A DNA stretch of 64,000 nucleotides from GCA-2746365 sp963711255 (GCA_963711255.1 CAVQDO010000006.1:5323-69322); one strand, 5' to 3'. Positions 1-8,196 are shown, numbered from the stretch's first letter. Numbers and translations: made by a program. The notes: generated by a model from the sequence alone, not told the origin.

Positions 1-86
1 AACTGTAATCTATCACTATAAGAAACGCATGCTGTCAGCACGACAGGCAACACGAACAACAGCAATAATCTGAACCTTAATCGCAT
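1..86 (-). CDS. N-terminus of a lipoprotein running off the left edge
   Basis: Reading leftwards from the ATG at 86, 28 codons remain before the window ends. They form a classic bacterial lipoprotein signal: a short basic start (M-R-L-R-F-R), a hydrophobic stretch rich in Leu and Val, and the lipobox L-T-A-C with the lipidated Cys at residue 20, followed by V-S-Y-S-D. The mature protein lies outside the window, so its function cannot be stated. It is divergent from the phospholipase D-family gene on the plus strand. No strong ribosome binding site is visible before the ATG, which lowers confidence in the exact start. Confidence 0.55.
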   Translation of the reverse strand, partial: MRLRFRLLLLFVLPVVLTACVSYSDRLQ

Positions 87-230
87 TAGATATTTACGTT
101 ACAATCAGTGTAAAGGAAAGGGTTATTATCCCACTAGTATGCGGGTAAAACAGGAAAACTCAAGGCTGGAACCGCTGTTACCCATGACAACCTCCCTGCA
201 AAACAAAATTAACCCGGTAAAAACAGTAAT

Positions 231-1493
231 ATGATAAAAAGCGAAAACAAGTCCGGTTTTTATTTGCTGAGTGACAATACGGATGCTTTTGTCGCTCGCT
301 TTGCGCTTGCCACTATCGCTGAAAAAACTCTCGACATCCAGTATTACATCATGCACAACGATGCCAGTGGTGAATACCTGGCCTACACTATTCTCAAAGC
401 CGCAGACCGAGGCGTACATGTTCGCATACTGGTCGACGATATTAATTTATCCGGTCGCGACAGCCGCTTAAAAATGTTAAGCCAGCACGATAATATTGAA
501 ATATGTATTTTCAACCCTCTTTCAAATCGTGGCTGGCTTCGTCATATTGAATTAATAGTTAAACTAAAACGTGCTGGCAGACGAATGCATAACAAGGCAT
601 TTATCGCAGACAGTTCCGTTGCCATTATCGGTGGTAGAAATATTGGTGATGAGTATTTTGACGCCAGGAGAGAAATTAATTTTGTTGATCTGGATCTATT
701 AATCATAGGCCCTGTTGTTAACAATATAACAACCAGCTTTAACGCGTTCTGGAATAGCCAGTGGGCGACTGCCATCGAAGATCTAAGCAAAACAAAAGTG
801 GTAAAAGCTCAGCTCAAAGGCGTTCGCAGAAGGCTAACAGATAAATGGATGCGTGCAAAAAACTCAGACTACTTTCATTCGTTACAACACGCTGACTTCA
901 CACAAAAGCTAATCAATAAAAAAATTCCATTTATCTGGAGCAGTGCAAAATTAGTCTATGACCTGCCTGAAAAGCTTATCGCATCACCTACAGACTCAAG
1001 CATCCACTTTGGTCCTAAAATAAACAAATACATCGATTCATCCAGCGAAGAAATATTAATTGCAACACCCTACCTGGTACCTGGTGATACCGGGTTACAA
1101 CGTTTAATAAAAAAACGACGACAGGGAACAAAAATTAAAATTTTAACAAACTCACTAGCAGCCACGGATGTTATCGCCGTTCATGCAGGTTATAAAAAAT
1201 ATCGCGAAAAATTAATAAAAGCGGATATAAAATTATTCGAGTTAAAAGCTAATGCGCAACATCTGCACTCCAAAACCAGAAAACTTCTAGCAGGATCCTC
1301 TAGTGCTAGCCTGCACGCAAAATACATGGTCATCGACAAACAATATGTATTTGTTGGTTCAGCCAATCTCGACCCGCGATCAAATGCACTAAATACAGAA
1401 ATTGGTGTAATTATCGACAGCAAGGAACTGGCAGCGCAAGCAGTAGCTTTATTCAATGAAACGAGCTTCCTCCAAAAAACAGCCATCAACTAA
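231..1493 (+). CDS. Phospholipase D-family (ClsC-like) protein, both ends apparently lost to frameshifts
   Basis: A 420-residue open frame carries two HKD phosphodiesterase motifs: H-N-K-x4-D at about residue 119 and H-A-K-x4-D at about residue 363. The closest group is the ClsC/YmdC-type cardiolipin synthases, normally about 500 residues with an N-terminal lipoprotein or membrane anchor. Here both ends are out of frame. Upstream, an ATG at 139 opens 31 codons in another frame (ending 234) that look like the family lead-in (T-T-S-L-x3-I-N-P). Downstream, after an in-frame TAA at 1491, a second frame at 1516-1551 reads W-V-T-E-E-D-G-E and a third at 1553-1633 reads E-P-G-V-S-L and ends L-S-L-L-P-F-E-S-L-L, the family's usual C-terminus. 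No ribosome binding site precedes 231. I infer a decaying gene; the catalytic core is intact, so activity cannot be excluded. Confidence 0.7.
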   Translation: MIKSENKSGFYLLSDNTDAFVARFALATIAEKTLDIQYYIMHNDASGEYLAYTILKAADRGVHVRILVDDINLSGRDSRLKMLSQHDNIEICIFNPLSNRGWLRHIELIVKLKRAGRRMHNKAFIADSSVAIIGGRNIGDEYFDARREINFVDLDLLIIGPVVNNITTSFNAFWNSQWATAIEDLSKTKVVKAQLKGVRRRLTDKWMRAKNSDYFHSLQHADFTQKLINKKIPFIWSSAKLVYDLPEKLIASPTDSSIHFGPKINKYIDSSSEEILIATPYLVPGDTGLQRLIKKRRQGTKIKILTNSLAATDVIAVHAGYKKYREKLIKADIKLFELKANAQHLHSKTRKLLAGSSSASLHAKYMVIDKQYVFVGSANLDPRSNALNTEIGVIIDSKELAAQAVALFNETSFLQKTAIN

Positions 1494-1664
1494 CATATGA
1501 TGAAAAGACTAGTCCTGGGTAACAGAGGAAGATGGTGAAACAATAAAAACCTTTCGGAGAGCCTGGCGTCAGCCTGTTTAGAAAAGCAGTTGCTTTTATT
1601 TTAAGCCTGTTGCCATTTGAAAGCTTATTATAATTTGAAGCTGTATTATTCTTACAGCGGCTCA

Positions 1665-2129
1665 CTAAGCCTGCTTTCTACGGGATTTAAAAAAGCTTTG
1701 CAATAGTATACGGCTGTCTTCAGCCATAACACCCGGTACAACATCAAAGTTATGATTATGCTGATTCGCGTCCAGCAAATTGAATGCCCCGCCGAGAGCG
1801 CCAGTACGTGGCTCAGGCGCACCATAAACCACTTTTGATACACGTGCATGTATCATTGCGCCAACGCACATGGAGCAAGGTTCAAGCGTGACGTACATGG
1901 TGGTGCCGGTAAGGCGATAATTATTGAGTTTCTGACCCGCTTCACGCATCGCCATAATTTCAGCATGAGAAGTAGCGTCATGACTTGAGATCGGCTGATT
2001 CCAGCCTTCGGCAATCAGCTCATCGTCTTTTACCAGAACCGCACCGACAGGTACCTCACCCGCAGCCTCGGCTTTACGCGCAAGTTCAAGCGCCAGTGAC
2101 ATCCACTTAATGTCAGCTTCTGTTTCCAT
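1665..2129 (-). CDS. tadA: tRNA-specific adenosine deaminase TadA
   Basis: 154 residues, the normal size. It deaminates A34 to inosine in tRNA-Arg(ACG), allowing decoding of CGU/CGC/CGA. The zinc-dependent cytidine-deaminase fold is shown by H55-A-E57 (ligand His and proton-shuttling Glu) and P84-C85-S-M-C88 (two Cys ligands). The N-terminal part has the expected M-x-x-A-L-x-L-A-R-K-A helix. It lies downstream of guaB and guaA on the same strand, separated from guaA by a 152-bp gap that holds a long palindrome, so it may have its own transcript. The C-terminus ends in a basic R-R-K-Q-A tail. Confidence 0.95.
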   Translation of the reverse strand: METEADIKWMSLALELARKAEAAGEVPVGAVLVKDDELIAEGWNQPISSHDATSHAEIMAMREAGQKLNNYRLTGTTMYVTLEPCSMCVGAMIHARVSKVVYGAPEPRTGALGGAFNLLDANQHNHNFDVVPGVMAEDSRILLQSFFKSRRKQA

Positions 2130-2161
2130 ATAAAAACATATTTTTAGTTTGAGTGGTGTGA

Positions 2162-2260
2162 TTTTTCGTTAGCTACAAGGCATAAATAGAAATGGAAACG
2201 GAGCGTACACAGGTACGTGAGTATTACATTTCTATTTATAACGCAGTAGCTAGCGAAAAA
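2162..2260. repeat. About 99-bp long imperfect palindrome between guaA and tadA
   Basis: Left arm 2162-2176 (TTTTTCGTTAGCTAC) pairs with 2246-2260, and 2182-2194 (ATAAATAGAAATG) pairs exactly with 2227-2239. A small inner palindrome (GTACACAGGTAC) is in the loop. The arms are separated by short unpaired bases, giving a stem of about 28 bp. It does not end in a T-run like a simple terminator. It resembles a non-coding mobile palindromic unit, but only one copy is visible in this window. Confidence 0.6.
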
Positions 2261-2281
2261 GCGCATTACTCAGGCTAAAAA

Positions 2282-3850
2282 TCACTCCCATTCGATAGTT
2301 GCTGGCGGCTTTCCTGATATGTCGTAGGTTACACGGGAAATGCCATCAACTTCGTTGATGATTCTAGTTGAGACATGGCCGAGGAAATCGTATGGCAGGT
2401 GTGCCCAGCGAGCCGTCATAAAATCAATGGTTTCTACCGCACGCAACGCGACAACATAATCGTATCGACGGCCGTCACCCATAACACCAACTGATTTAAC
2501 CGGAAGAAATACCGTGAATGCCTGGCTGACTTTATCGTAAAGATCGTTTTTATATAATTCTTCGATAAAGATATGGTCGGCCAGACGCAGCAGGTCAGCA
2601 TATTCTTTTTTCACTTCACCCAGGATACGCACACCTAACCCCGGACCCGGGAATGGGTGACGGTAAACCATATCAGCAGGCAGGCCAAGTTCAACGCCAA
2701 TCTTGCGCACTTCATCCTTGAACAACTCGCGTAACGGTTCAACCAGTTTTAATTCCATATCATCCGGCAGACCGCCAACATTATGATGCGATTTAATCAG
2801 GTGTGAATTTTTGCTGCCGGCGGACTCAATGACATCCGGATAAATAGTTCCCTGCGCCAACCAGTTTGCATTGGGTAATTTACGCGCTTCTTCCTGAAAA
2901 ATTTCGATGAAAACACGACCGATAATTTTACGTTTCTGCTCTGGTTCGTCTGCACCTTTGAGCTCTGCAAGAAAACGCTGCTCGGCATCAACACGGATCA
3001 CTTTTACGCCCATGTTCTCGGCAAAGGTCGCCATTACCTGGTCGCCCTCGCGATGGCGCAGCAAACCGTTATCGACAAAGACACAGGTCAACTGGTCAGC
3101 AATCGCCTGGTGCAACAGGGCAGCAACAACAGAAGAATCCACACCGCCAGAAAGGCCCAGGATAACTTCGTCGTCACCGACCTGCTGACGAACTCGATCA
3201 ATGTTATCTTTAATGATGTTGCCAGCAGTCCAGTCAGAGGCACAGCCGCAGATGCCGTGCACAAAACGCTCGATAATACGTTGGCCCTGTTTGGTGTGGG
3301 TTACTTCCGGGTGAAACTGTAAACCGTAGAAGTGACGCGATTCATCTGCCATGCCGGCAAATGGCGCATTGTCGGTACTGGCAATGCAGTTAAAACCCTG
3401 CGGCAACTCATCGACTTTATCACCATGCGACATCCAGACATCAAGCATGCCAAAACCTTCAGCGGTAACATGGTCTTCAATATCTTTTAACAGCTGGCTA
3501 TGGCCCCTCGCCCGCACCTGTGCAAAACCGAATTCACGATGCGTTGACGCGGCTACTTTTCCGCCCAGCTGCGCAGCCATGGTTTGCATACCGTAACAAA
3601 TTCCCAAAACCGGAACACCGGCTTCAAACACGTACTGGGGTGCAATCAGGGTATCGTTGGCATTAACCGATTCAGGCCCACCGGATAAAATAATACCGTT
3701 CGGTTTAAACGCTTTTATTTCTTCTTCTGTAAACCCAGTGTGATGAACCTCACTGTAAACACCGGCTTCACGCACACGGCGCGCGATGAGCTGCGTGTAC
3801 TGCGATCCAAAGTCGAGAATTAATATACGATCAGAATGAATATCATGCAT
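2282..3850 (-). CDS. guaA: GMP synthase (glutamine-hydrolysing)
   Basis: 522 residues, full length. It converts XMP to GMP using ATP and glutamine, the last step of guanine nucleotide synthesis. The N-terminal class I glutamine amidotransferase domain (about 1-205) has the nucleophile C85 in G-I-C-Y-G and H180/E182 in F-H-P-E. The ATP pyrophosphatase domain follows with the PP-loop S-G-G-V-D-S-S at 234-240, and the C-terminal dimerisation domain ends in the conserved P-P-A-T-I-E-W-E. It is downstream of guaB in the same direction, with a 199-bp gap occupied by a compound palindrome, so co-transcription is likely but interrupted by strong secondary structure. Confidence 0.98.
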   Translation of the reverse strand: MHDIHSDRILILDFGSQYTQLIARRVREAGVYSEVHHTGFTEEEIKAFKPNGIILSGGPESVNANDTLIAPQYVFEAGVPVLGICYGMQTMAAQLGGKVAASTHREFGFAQVRARGHSQLLKDIEDHVTAEGFGMLDVWMSHGDKVDELPQGFNCIASTDNAPFAGMADESRHFYGLQFHPEVTHTKQGQRIIERFVHGICGCASDWTAGNIIKDNIDRVRQQVGDDEVILGLSGGVDSSVVAALLHQAIADQLTCVFVDNGLLRHREGDQVMATFAENMGVKVIRVDAEQRFLAELKGADEPEQKRKIIGRVFIEIFQEEARKLPNANWLAQGTIYPDVIESAGSKNSHLIKSHHNVGGLPDDMELKLVEPLRELFKDEVRKIGVELGLPADMVYRHPFPGPGLGVRILGEVKKEYADLLRLADHIFIEELYKNDLYDKVSQAFTVFLPVKSVGVMGDGRRYDYVVALRAVETIDFMTARWAHLPYDFLGHVSTRIINEVDGISRVTYDISGKPPATIEWE

Positions 3851-3886
3851 GGCGGTATTGTCTAAGATTTATATTTAAAAAACTTT

Positions 3887-4043
3887 TTACCGCAGAGACG
3901 CGGAGATTATTAATTACTGTCATTGCGAGCGAAGCGCGGCAATCTCTGGCAGGCGACACTGCTGCTTTTGGAGATTGCCGCGCTTCGCTCGCAATGACGG
4001 AACAGTAAACTCTGTTCTCTGCACCTCCGCGTCTCTGCGGTAA
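3887..4043. repeat. Compound palindromic repeat, copy 1 (between guaB and guaA)
   Basis: Nested palindrome. Outer arms of 19 bp match perfectly (3887-3905 with 4025-4043; begins TTACCGCAGAGACGCGGAG). Inner arms of 28 bp also match perfectly (3919-3946 with 3971-3998; begins GTCATTGCGAGCGAAGCGCG) around a 24-nt loop. The same inner core and loop recur at 8236-8315, and the outer arms recur at 28809-28895. It lies inside the probable guaBA transcript and would form a very stable RNA hairpin there. Confidence 0.85.
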
Positions 4044-4049
4044 ATGCTT

Positions 4050-5507
4050 CTAAGAAGAACGGTAGTTCGGCGCTTCCTTGGTAATAGTCACATCGTGTAC
4101 GTGAGACTCGGACATACCGGCACCGGAAATACGGACAAACTCCGGCTTACTGCGCATTTCATCCATATTCTGACAGCCGACATAACCCATACTGGAACGC
4201 AGACCGCCCATCATCTGGTGAACGATTGTACCCATTGGGCCTTTGTAGGCAACACGTCCTTCAATACCTTCCGGTACCAGCTTTTCACTGCCTTCAGAAC
4301 TATCCTGAAAATAACGGTCACTGGATCCCTGTTTCATGGCACCAATGGAACCCATGCCGCGGTAAGCTTTGTAAGAACGGCCCTGGAATAAAATGACATC
4401 ACCCGGTGCTTCTTCGGTACCTGCCAGCATACCGCCAACCATAATACAGTAGCCGCCCGCAGCAATAGCTTTCGCCATATCACCGGAGTAACGGATCCCG
4501 CCATCAGCAATCAGCGGCACACCGGTACCCTCGAGCGCAGCGGCAACATTAGAAACCGCGGTAATCTGAGGCACACCAACACCGGCAACAATACGCGTGG
4601 TACAGATTGAACCCGGGCCAATGCCTACTTTTACACCATCAGCACCAACATCAACCAGCGCTCTTGCTGCATCGCCCGTGGCAATATTGCCACCGATAAC
4701 CTGAACGTTATAATTCTTCTTCACCCACGCCACACGGTCCAGTACGGCCTGTGAATGGCCATGCGCGGTATCAACAACAATGACATCAACACCGGCTTTT
4801 ACCAGGGCATCAACCCGCTCTTCTGTACCGGCACCCGTACCGACAGCCGCACCTACACGCAAACGGCCCTCACTGTCTTTTGCTGCGCTCGGGAAGTCGG
4901 TGGATTTCTGTATATCTTTTACCGTGATCATGCCGCGCAGCTTGAAATTATCATTGACCACCAGAACACGCTCAATACGGTGCTCGTGCAGCAGTTTCAG
5001 CACTTCTTCTTTAGATGCGCCTTCCTGTACTGTGACCAGCTTGTCTTTCGGGGTCATCACTTCCGTTACCGGCTTATCAAGGCCAGTCTCAAAACGCACA
5101 TCACGGCTGGTGACCAGGCCAACCAGTTCATCGCCTTTAACCACGGGCATGCCGGAAATCCGGTAGCGCTCACGCAGTGCCATAACGTCACTGATGGTCA
5201 TATCTGGAGAAACCGTCACGGGCTCGGTAATAACACCGCTTTCGTATTTTTTTACGGTATTAACTTCGGCGGCCTGCTGCTCAGGTGTGAGGTTTTTATG
5301 GACGATACCTAAACCGCCTTCCTGCGCAAGTGCAATAGCAAGACGGGACTCTGTCACTGTGTCCATTGCTGCCGACAGTAACGGGATATTCAGGGTAATA
5401 TCGCGGGTGACTTTGGTCTGTAAAGAGACGTCTTTCGGCATCATTACCGAGTGCGCAGGAACCAGTAAAACATCATCAAAGGTTAAGGCTTCTTCGATTA
5501 TTCGCAT
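4050..5507 (-). CDS. guaB: Inosine-5'-monophosphate dehydrogenase
   Basis: 485 residues from the ATG at 5507. It oxidises IMP to XMP with NAD+, the committed step to GMP. The (beta/alpha)8 barrel is interrupted by two CBS domains (about residues 95-200). The catalytic loop is G-I-G-P-G-S-I-C-T-T with C302 as the thioimidate nucleophile, followed by the flap with G-R-S-Y-K. The open frame extends upstream to 5579, but that would place the start above a good promoter (5539-5567), and the family starts M-R-I-x-E-E-A-L-T-F-D-D-V-L-L. A GCGGGA stretch 6-10 bases before 5507 can serve as ribosome binding site. It is divergent from the SoxK-like gene. Confidence 0.97.
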   Translation of the reverse strand: MRIIEEALTFDDVLLVPAHSVMMPKDVSLQTKVTRDITLNIPLLSAAMDTVTESRLAIALAQEGGLGIVHKNLTPEQQAAEVNTVKKYESGVITEPVTVSPDMTISDVMALRERYRISGMPVVKGDELVGLVTSRDVRFETGLDKPVTEVMTPKDKLVTVQEGASKEEVLKLLHEHRIERVLVVNDNFKLRGMITVKDIQKSTDFPSAAKDSEGRLRVGAAVGTGAGTEERVDALVKAGVDVIVVDTAHGHSQAVLDRVAWVKKNYNVQVIGGNIATGDAARALVDVGADGVKVGIGPGSICTTRIVAGVGVPQITAVSNVAAALEGTGVPLIADGGIRYSGDMAKAIAAGGYCIMVGGMLAGTEEAPGDVILFQGRSYKAYRGMGSIGAMKQGSSDRYFQDSSEGSEKLVPEGIEGRVAYKGPMGTIVHQMMGGLRSSMGYVGCQNMDEMRSKPEFVRISGAGMSESHVHDVTITKEAPNYRSS

Positions 5508-5528
5508 AACATTCCCGCTTGATTTTGA

Positions 5529-5567
5529 AAAGCCGCTCATTATAAGCGGTAGCGGCTTTGGGAACAA
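5529..5567 (-). promoter_or_regulatory. guaB promoter with palindrome over the -10 box
   Basis: On the minus strand TTGTTC (5567-5562) and TATAAT (5544-5539) are 17 bp apart, an excellent sigma-70 promoter. The predicted start lies about 25 bases before the guaB ATG at 5507. A 9-bp inverted repeat, AAAGCCGCT at 5529-5537 and AGCGGCTTT at 5551-5559, brackets the -10 box and could be an operator or a hairpin at the start of the transcript. The promoter fixes the downstream start for guaB. Confidence 0.75.
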
Positions 5568-5674
5568 GATTTGTTGCACTGTGAGGGTAAAATAATTCTA
5601 CAATTTTTTGCTGTTTAATATATCAATTTAGGGTATAAATGGAGCTTCCATAAAACTACTTCCATGGAGATTGC

Positions 5675-5971
5675 ATGAAAATAATAAAACTCAGCCTTAT
5701 TTCGCTTTTTAGCGCCAGTTTATTAAGCCCCGTTCTGGCACAGGCCAGCAGCTATGATGATGCGGTAAAAAGTGCTAAAGCCTCATTAGACCAGGCCAAC
5801 GCGGTCAACTATGAATGGCGAGATAGCCGTAAACTGCTGAAAAAAGCTGACAAGCTAAACAAGGAAGGAAAAACGGACAAGGCGATGAAACTGGTCGCCG
5901 AAGCCAAGCAGCAGGGTGAGATGGCCGCTGCCCAGGCGAGTCTTCAATCAGGCGTCAGCGGCCCCAGGTAA
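5675..5971 (+). CDS. Small periplasmic protein resembling SoxXA-binding protein (SoxK)
   Basis: 98 residues. A cleavable signal peptide covers residues 1 to about 22-24 (K-I-I-K start, hydrophobic core, V-L-A-Q-A). The mature part is a helical, Lys/Ala-rich segment with the pattern E-W-R-D-S-x-K-L-L-K-K-A followed by K-A-M-K-L-V-x-E-A-K-Q-Q-G-E. That pattern matches small proteins annotated as SoxXA-binding protein (SoxK), which associate with the c-type cytochrome SoxXA of thiosulfate oxidation. No soxXA or other sox gene lies in the window, so it is an orphan here. GGAGA six bases before the ATG is a good ribosome binding site. The recognition comes from memory of the family pattern and is moderate. 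Confidence 0.7.
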   Translation: MKIIKLSLISLFSASLLSPVLAQASSYDDAVKSAKASLDQANAVNYEWRDSRKLLKKADKLNKEGKTDKAMKLVAEAKQQGEMAAAQASLQSGVSGPR

Positions 5972-5993
5972 CACCTGAACAGCCGCTCGCCAG

Positions 5994-6029
5994 GCCCGCA
6001 GACTCAAGACGAGCCTGCGGGCTTTTTTT
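5994..6029 (+). terminator. Rho-independent terminator after the SoxK-like gene
   Basis: GCCCGCAG (5994-6001) and CTGCGGGC (6015-6022) form an 8-bp GC-rich stem with a 13-nt loop, followed by seven T. It ends only 16 bases before the xseA start, so xseA needs either read-through or a promoter overlapping this hairpin. Confidence 0.9.
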
Positions 6030-6045
6030 ATGCTTAAATTGGCCC

Positions 6046-7449
6046 ATGATATCTAGCAGCCCCAGCACCCCGGACAGCAATACTATTTTCAGTGTCAGCT
6101 CACTCAACCAGTCGGTAGCCAGCCTGCTGGAGAAGCAATACGGCTGGATCTGGGTAGAAGGCGAAATATCCAACCTGTCACAACCGGCTTCCGGGCATAT
6201 TTATTTCAGCCTGAAAGACCATTCAGCACAGGTCAGCTGCGCCATGTTCAAGGGCCGCAACCGTTCCCTGAAGTTTCAACCGGAGAATGGCAACCAGGTT
6301 ATGGTTCGCGCCAAAGTCAGCCTGTATCAGCCACGCGGTAATTACCAGCTTATTGTTGACCGTATGGAAGAAGCCGGCGACGGTGCCCTGCGCCGGCAGT
6401 TTGAACAGTTAAAAATCAAACTGGCTGCCGAAGGCCTGTTTGAAGAGTCCGCAAAACAGGAAATTCCCGAACTGCCCGAATGCATCAGCATCATTACTTC
6501 AAAATCGGGCGCTGCAATACATGACGTATTAAGCGTCATCGAACGTCGCTTCCCTTCGATTCCTGTTAAATTATTTCCGGTTCCGGTTCAGGGCATTGAA
6601 GCAGCGCCGGCAATCTGCAATGCTATCAAGCTGATCGGCGAAAGTGTTACAGCTGGCGATTTAAACTGTGACGTCATTTTACTGGTACGCGGCGGCGGTT
6701 CCCTTGAAGATCTCTGGTCATTTAACGAGGAAAGTGTCGCAAGGGCTATATATGACAGCCCTGTCCCCATCGTCTGCGGGGTTGGTCATGAAGTCGACGT
6801 CACCATCGCCGACTATGTTGCTGATGTGCGCGCCGCCACCCCTACCGCAGCCGCAGAAACGGTTACTCCTGACCAGTCAAGCTGGCTGCAGTCTTTCGAC
6901 TGGTATCAGCAGCGTACTCAGCAACTGATCACTAATAAGGTTGAACGCTTTCAGGAAAAGATTGAATGGCTGCATCGCCGCCTGCAGCAGCAACATCCGG
7001 AAAACCAGGTTGCCAGGGCCCGGCAACAAACCCTTGAGCTGGCAAAACGTTTACACCGCCACAGTCAGACACTGCTGGATAGCCGTCGCAGCCAGCTGCT
7101 TACGGGCCAGGCTAAATTATTTGCCAACAACCCGATACAACTGTTAAAACAGAAAAAGCAGTCCGCACTATTTTTAACAGCAAGACTGCAGCAATCCAGC
7201 ATAAACCATTTAACCCTTAAAAAATCACAATTCAGCAATGTCGCCAGAACATTAAATGCCATTAGCCCGTTACAGACACTGGAACGCGGCTACTCGATTA
7301 CGCTCGATAAAAATGACAATGCCATCGTTAATGCCAGCCAGGTTAAAGTCGGGGATCGAATCGAAACCCGGTTGCATAACGGGCACATAATCAGCCGTGT
7401 GGAACCCTCGGCAGATGGCAGCCAACAGGAAACAACCAGGGAAAAATAA
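6046..7449 (+). CDS. xseA: Exodeoxyribonuclease VII large subunit
   Basis: 467 residues, near the usual 450. With XseB it degrades single-stranded DNA from both ends in recombination and mismatch repair. The N-terminal OB-fold (about 15-110) reads Y-G-W-I-W-V-E-G-E-I-S-N and S-G-H-I-Y-F-S-L-K-D. The catalytic region has R-G-G-G-S-L-E-D-L-W-x-F-N and G-V-G-H-E-V-D-V-T-I-A-D, both characteristic. A long coiled coil follows, then a C-terminal beta barrel with L-E-R-G-Y-S. xseB is not adjacent. The start at 6046 lacks an obvious ribosome binding site, but the N-terminus aligns sensibly there. Confidence 0.96.
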   Translation: MISSSPSTPDSNTIFSVSSLNQSVASLLEKQYGWIWVEGEISNLSQPASGHIYFSLKDHSAQVSCAMFKGRNRSLKFQPENGNQVMVRAKVSLYQPRGNYQLIVDRMEEAGDGALRRQFEQLKIKLAAEGLFEESAKQEIPELPECISIITSKSGAAIHDVLSVIERRFPSIPVKLFPVPVQGIEAAPAICNAIKLIGESVTAGDLNCDVILLVRGGGSLEDLWSFNEESVARAIYDSPVPIVCGVGHEVDVTIADYVADVRAATPTAAAETVTPDQSSWLQSFDWYQQRTQQLITNKVERFQEKIEWLHRRLQQQHPENQVARARQQTLELAKRLHRHSQTLLDSRRSQLLTGQAKLFANNPIQLLKQKKQSALFLTARLQQSSINHLTLKKSQFSNVARTLNAISPLQTLERGYSITLDKNDNAIVNASQVKVGDRIETRLHNGHIISRVEPSADGSQQETTREK

Positions 7450-7512
7450 TATCACTAACCTGACTAGTCAGGCTTAGAACAAGTTGCCGGGATTTCTATA
7501 ATTAATTGACCC

Positions 7513-7591
7513 CAAATCATGGTATACCAGTGAGAATGGTTTATCCTATAGAGTCTAAATGATATTTGCATTGGGCGGTCAAATCATGGTA
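7513..7591. promoter_or_regulatory. 12-bp direct repeat upstream of dksA
   Basis: CAAATCATGGTA occurs at 7513-7524 and again at 7580-7591, with 67 bp from start to start, in the 224-bp gap before dksA. The spacing is six to seven helical turns, compatible with paired regulator sites. The regulator is unknown. No clear promoter core could be assigned in the gap. Confidence 0.35.
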
Positions 7592-7673
7592 AAAAGTCGC
7601 TCGCTATAAACAACCGAAACCACTAGATACACTATCTTATTGATTTCATTGAAGTTAAATAATCGGAGTTAAG

Positions 7674-8108
7674 ATGCCTAATACCGCGTCAAACATAAAT
7701 CAAAGCTTTAAGCCTTATAAACAGAAAAAAGGCGAAGAATACATGAGTGAAGATCAGATCAAACACTTCAACGAAATTCTTAATGCATGGAAAATGGAAT
7801 TAATGTCGGAAGTGGATCGCACTGTTGATCATATGAAAGACGAAGCAGCAAACTTCCCGGATCCTGCTGACCGCGCGACCCAGGAAGAAGAGTTCAGCCT
7901 TGAATTGCGCACCCGTGACCGCGAACGCAAACTGATCAAAAAAATAGAAGATACTATGGCCCTGATTAGCTCAGGTGAATACGGTTACTGCGAAACCTGC
8001 GGTGTTGAAATCGGCTTACGCCGTATGGAAGCACGACCTACAGCAACGCAATGTATCGACTGCAAGAGCCTGGATGAGATTAAAGAAAAGCAGACTCGCG
8101 GCAAGTAA
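7674..8108 (+). CDS. dksA: RNA polymerase-binding transcription factor DksA
   Basis: 144 residues. DksA enters the secondary channel of RNA polymerase and works with ppGpp to adjust rRNA, tRNA and amino-acid promoters. The coiled coil has the tip motif D-P-A-D-R-A with the two functional Asp residues (D63, D66), followed by the near-invariant E-E-E-F-S-L-E-L-R. The zinc finger uses C106, C109, C127 and C130. The start at 7674 is supported by GGAG eight bases upstream and by the conserved P-Y-K-Q-K-K-G-E-E-Y-M lead-in; a second in-frame ATG at 7743 has a poorer site. A good terminator follows. Confidence 0.97.
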   Translation: MPNTASNINQSFKPYKQKKGEEYMSEDQIKHFNEILNAWKMELMSEVDRTVDHMKDEAANFPDPADRATQEEEFSLELRTRDRERKLIKKIEDTMALISSGEYGYCETCGVEIGLRRMEARPTATQCIDCKSLDEIKEKQTRGK

Positions 8109-8135
8109 TTACACCTTACAATTAGTATGAAAAAA

Positions 8136-8161
8136 GAGCCGATTAATTTCGGCTCTTTTTG
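8136..8161 (+). terminator. Rho-independent terminator after dksA
   Basis: GAGCCGA (8136-8142) pairs with TCGGCTC (8149-8155) across a 6-nt loop, followed by five T; preceding A residues make it potentially bidirectional. The 520-bp gap from 8109 to 8628 holds this terminator, a compound repeat (8197-8357) and a second hairpin (8533-8609). I see no gene in it. Confidence 0.9.
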
Positions 8162-8196
8162 TTTCTGGGTATAAAAAGATAAAAGCATAAACTTTG

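Noticed and set aside
3887..4043. Repeat-rich gap as a CRISPR array
   Set aside because: The repeats are nested palindromes without regular spacers or cas genes.
4755..5312. 185-codon plus-strand frame opposite guaB
   Set aside because: It is fully antisense to a certain gene, with no ribosome binding site or recognisable domain.
5508..5579. Longer guaB frame starting at 5579
   Set aside because: The extra codons span the guaB promoter and do not match the family N-terminus.
5675..5971. A sox gene cluster
   Set aside because: Only the one SoxK-like gene is present; no soxXYZAB homologue lies in the window.
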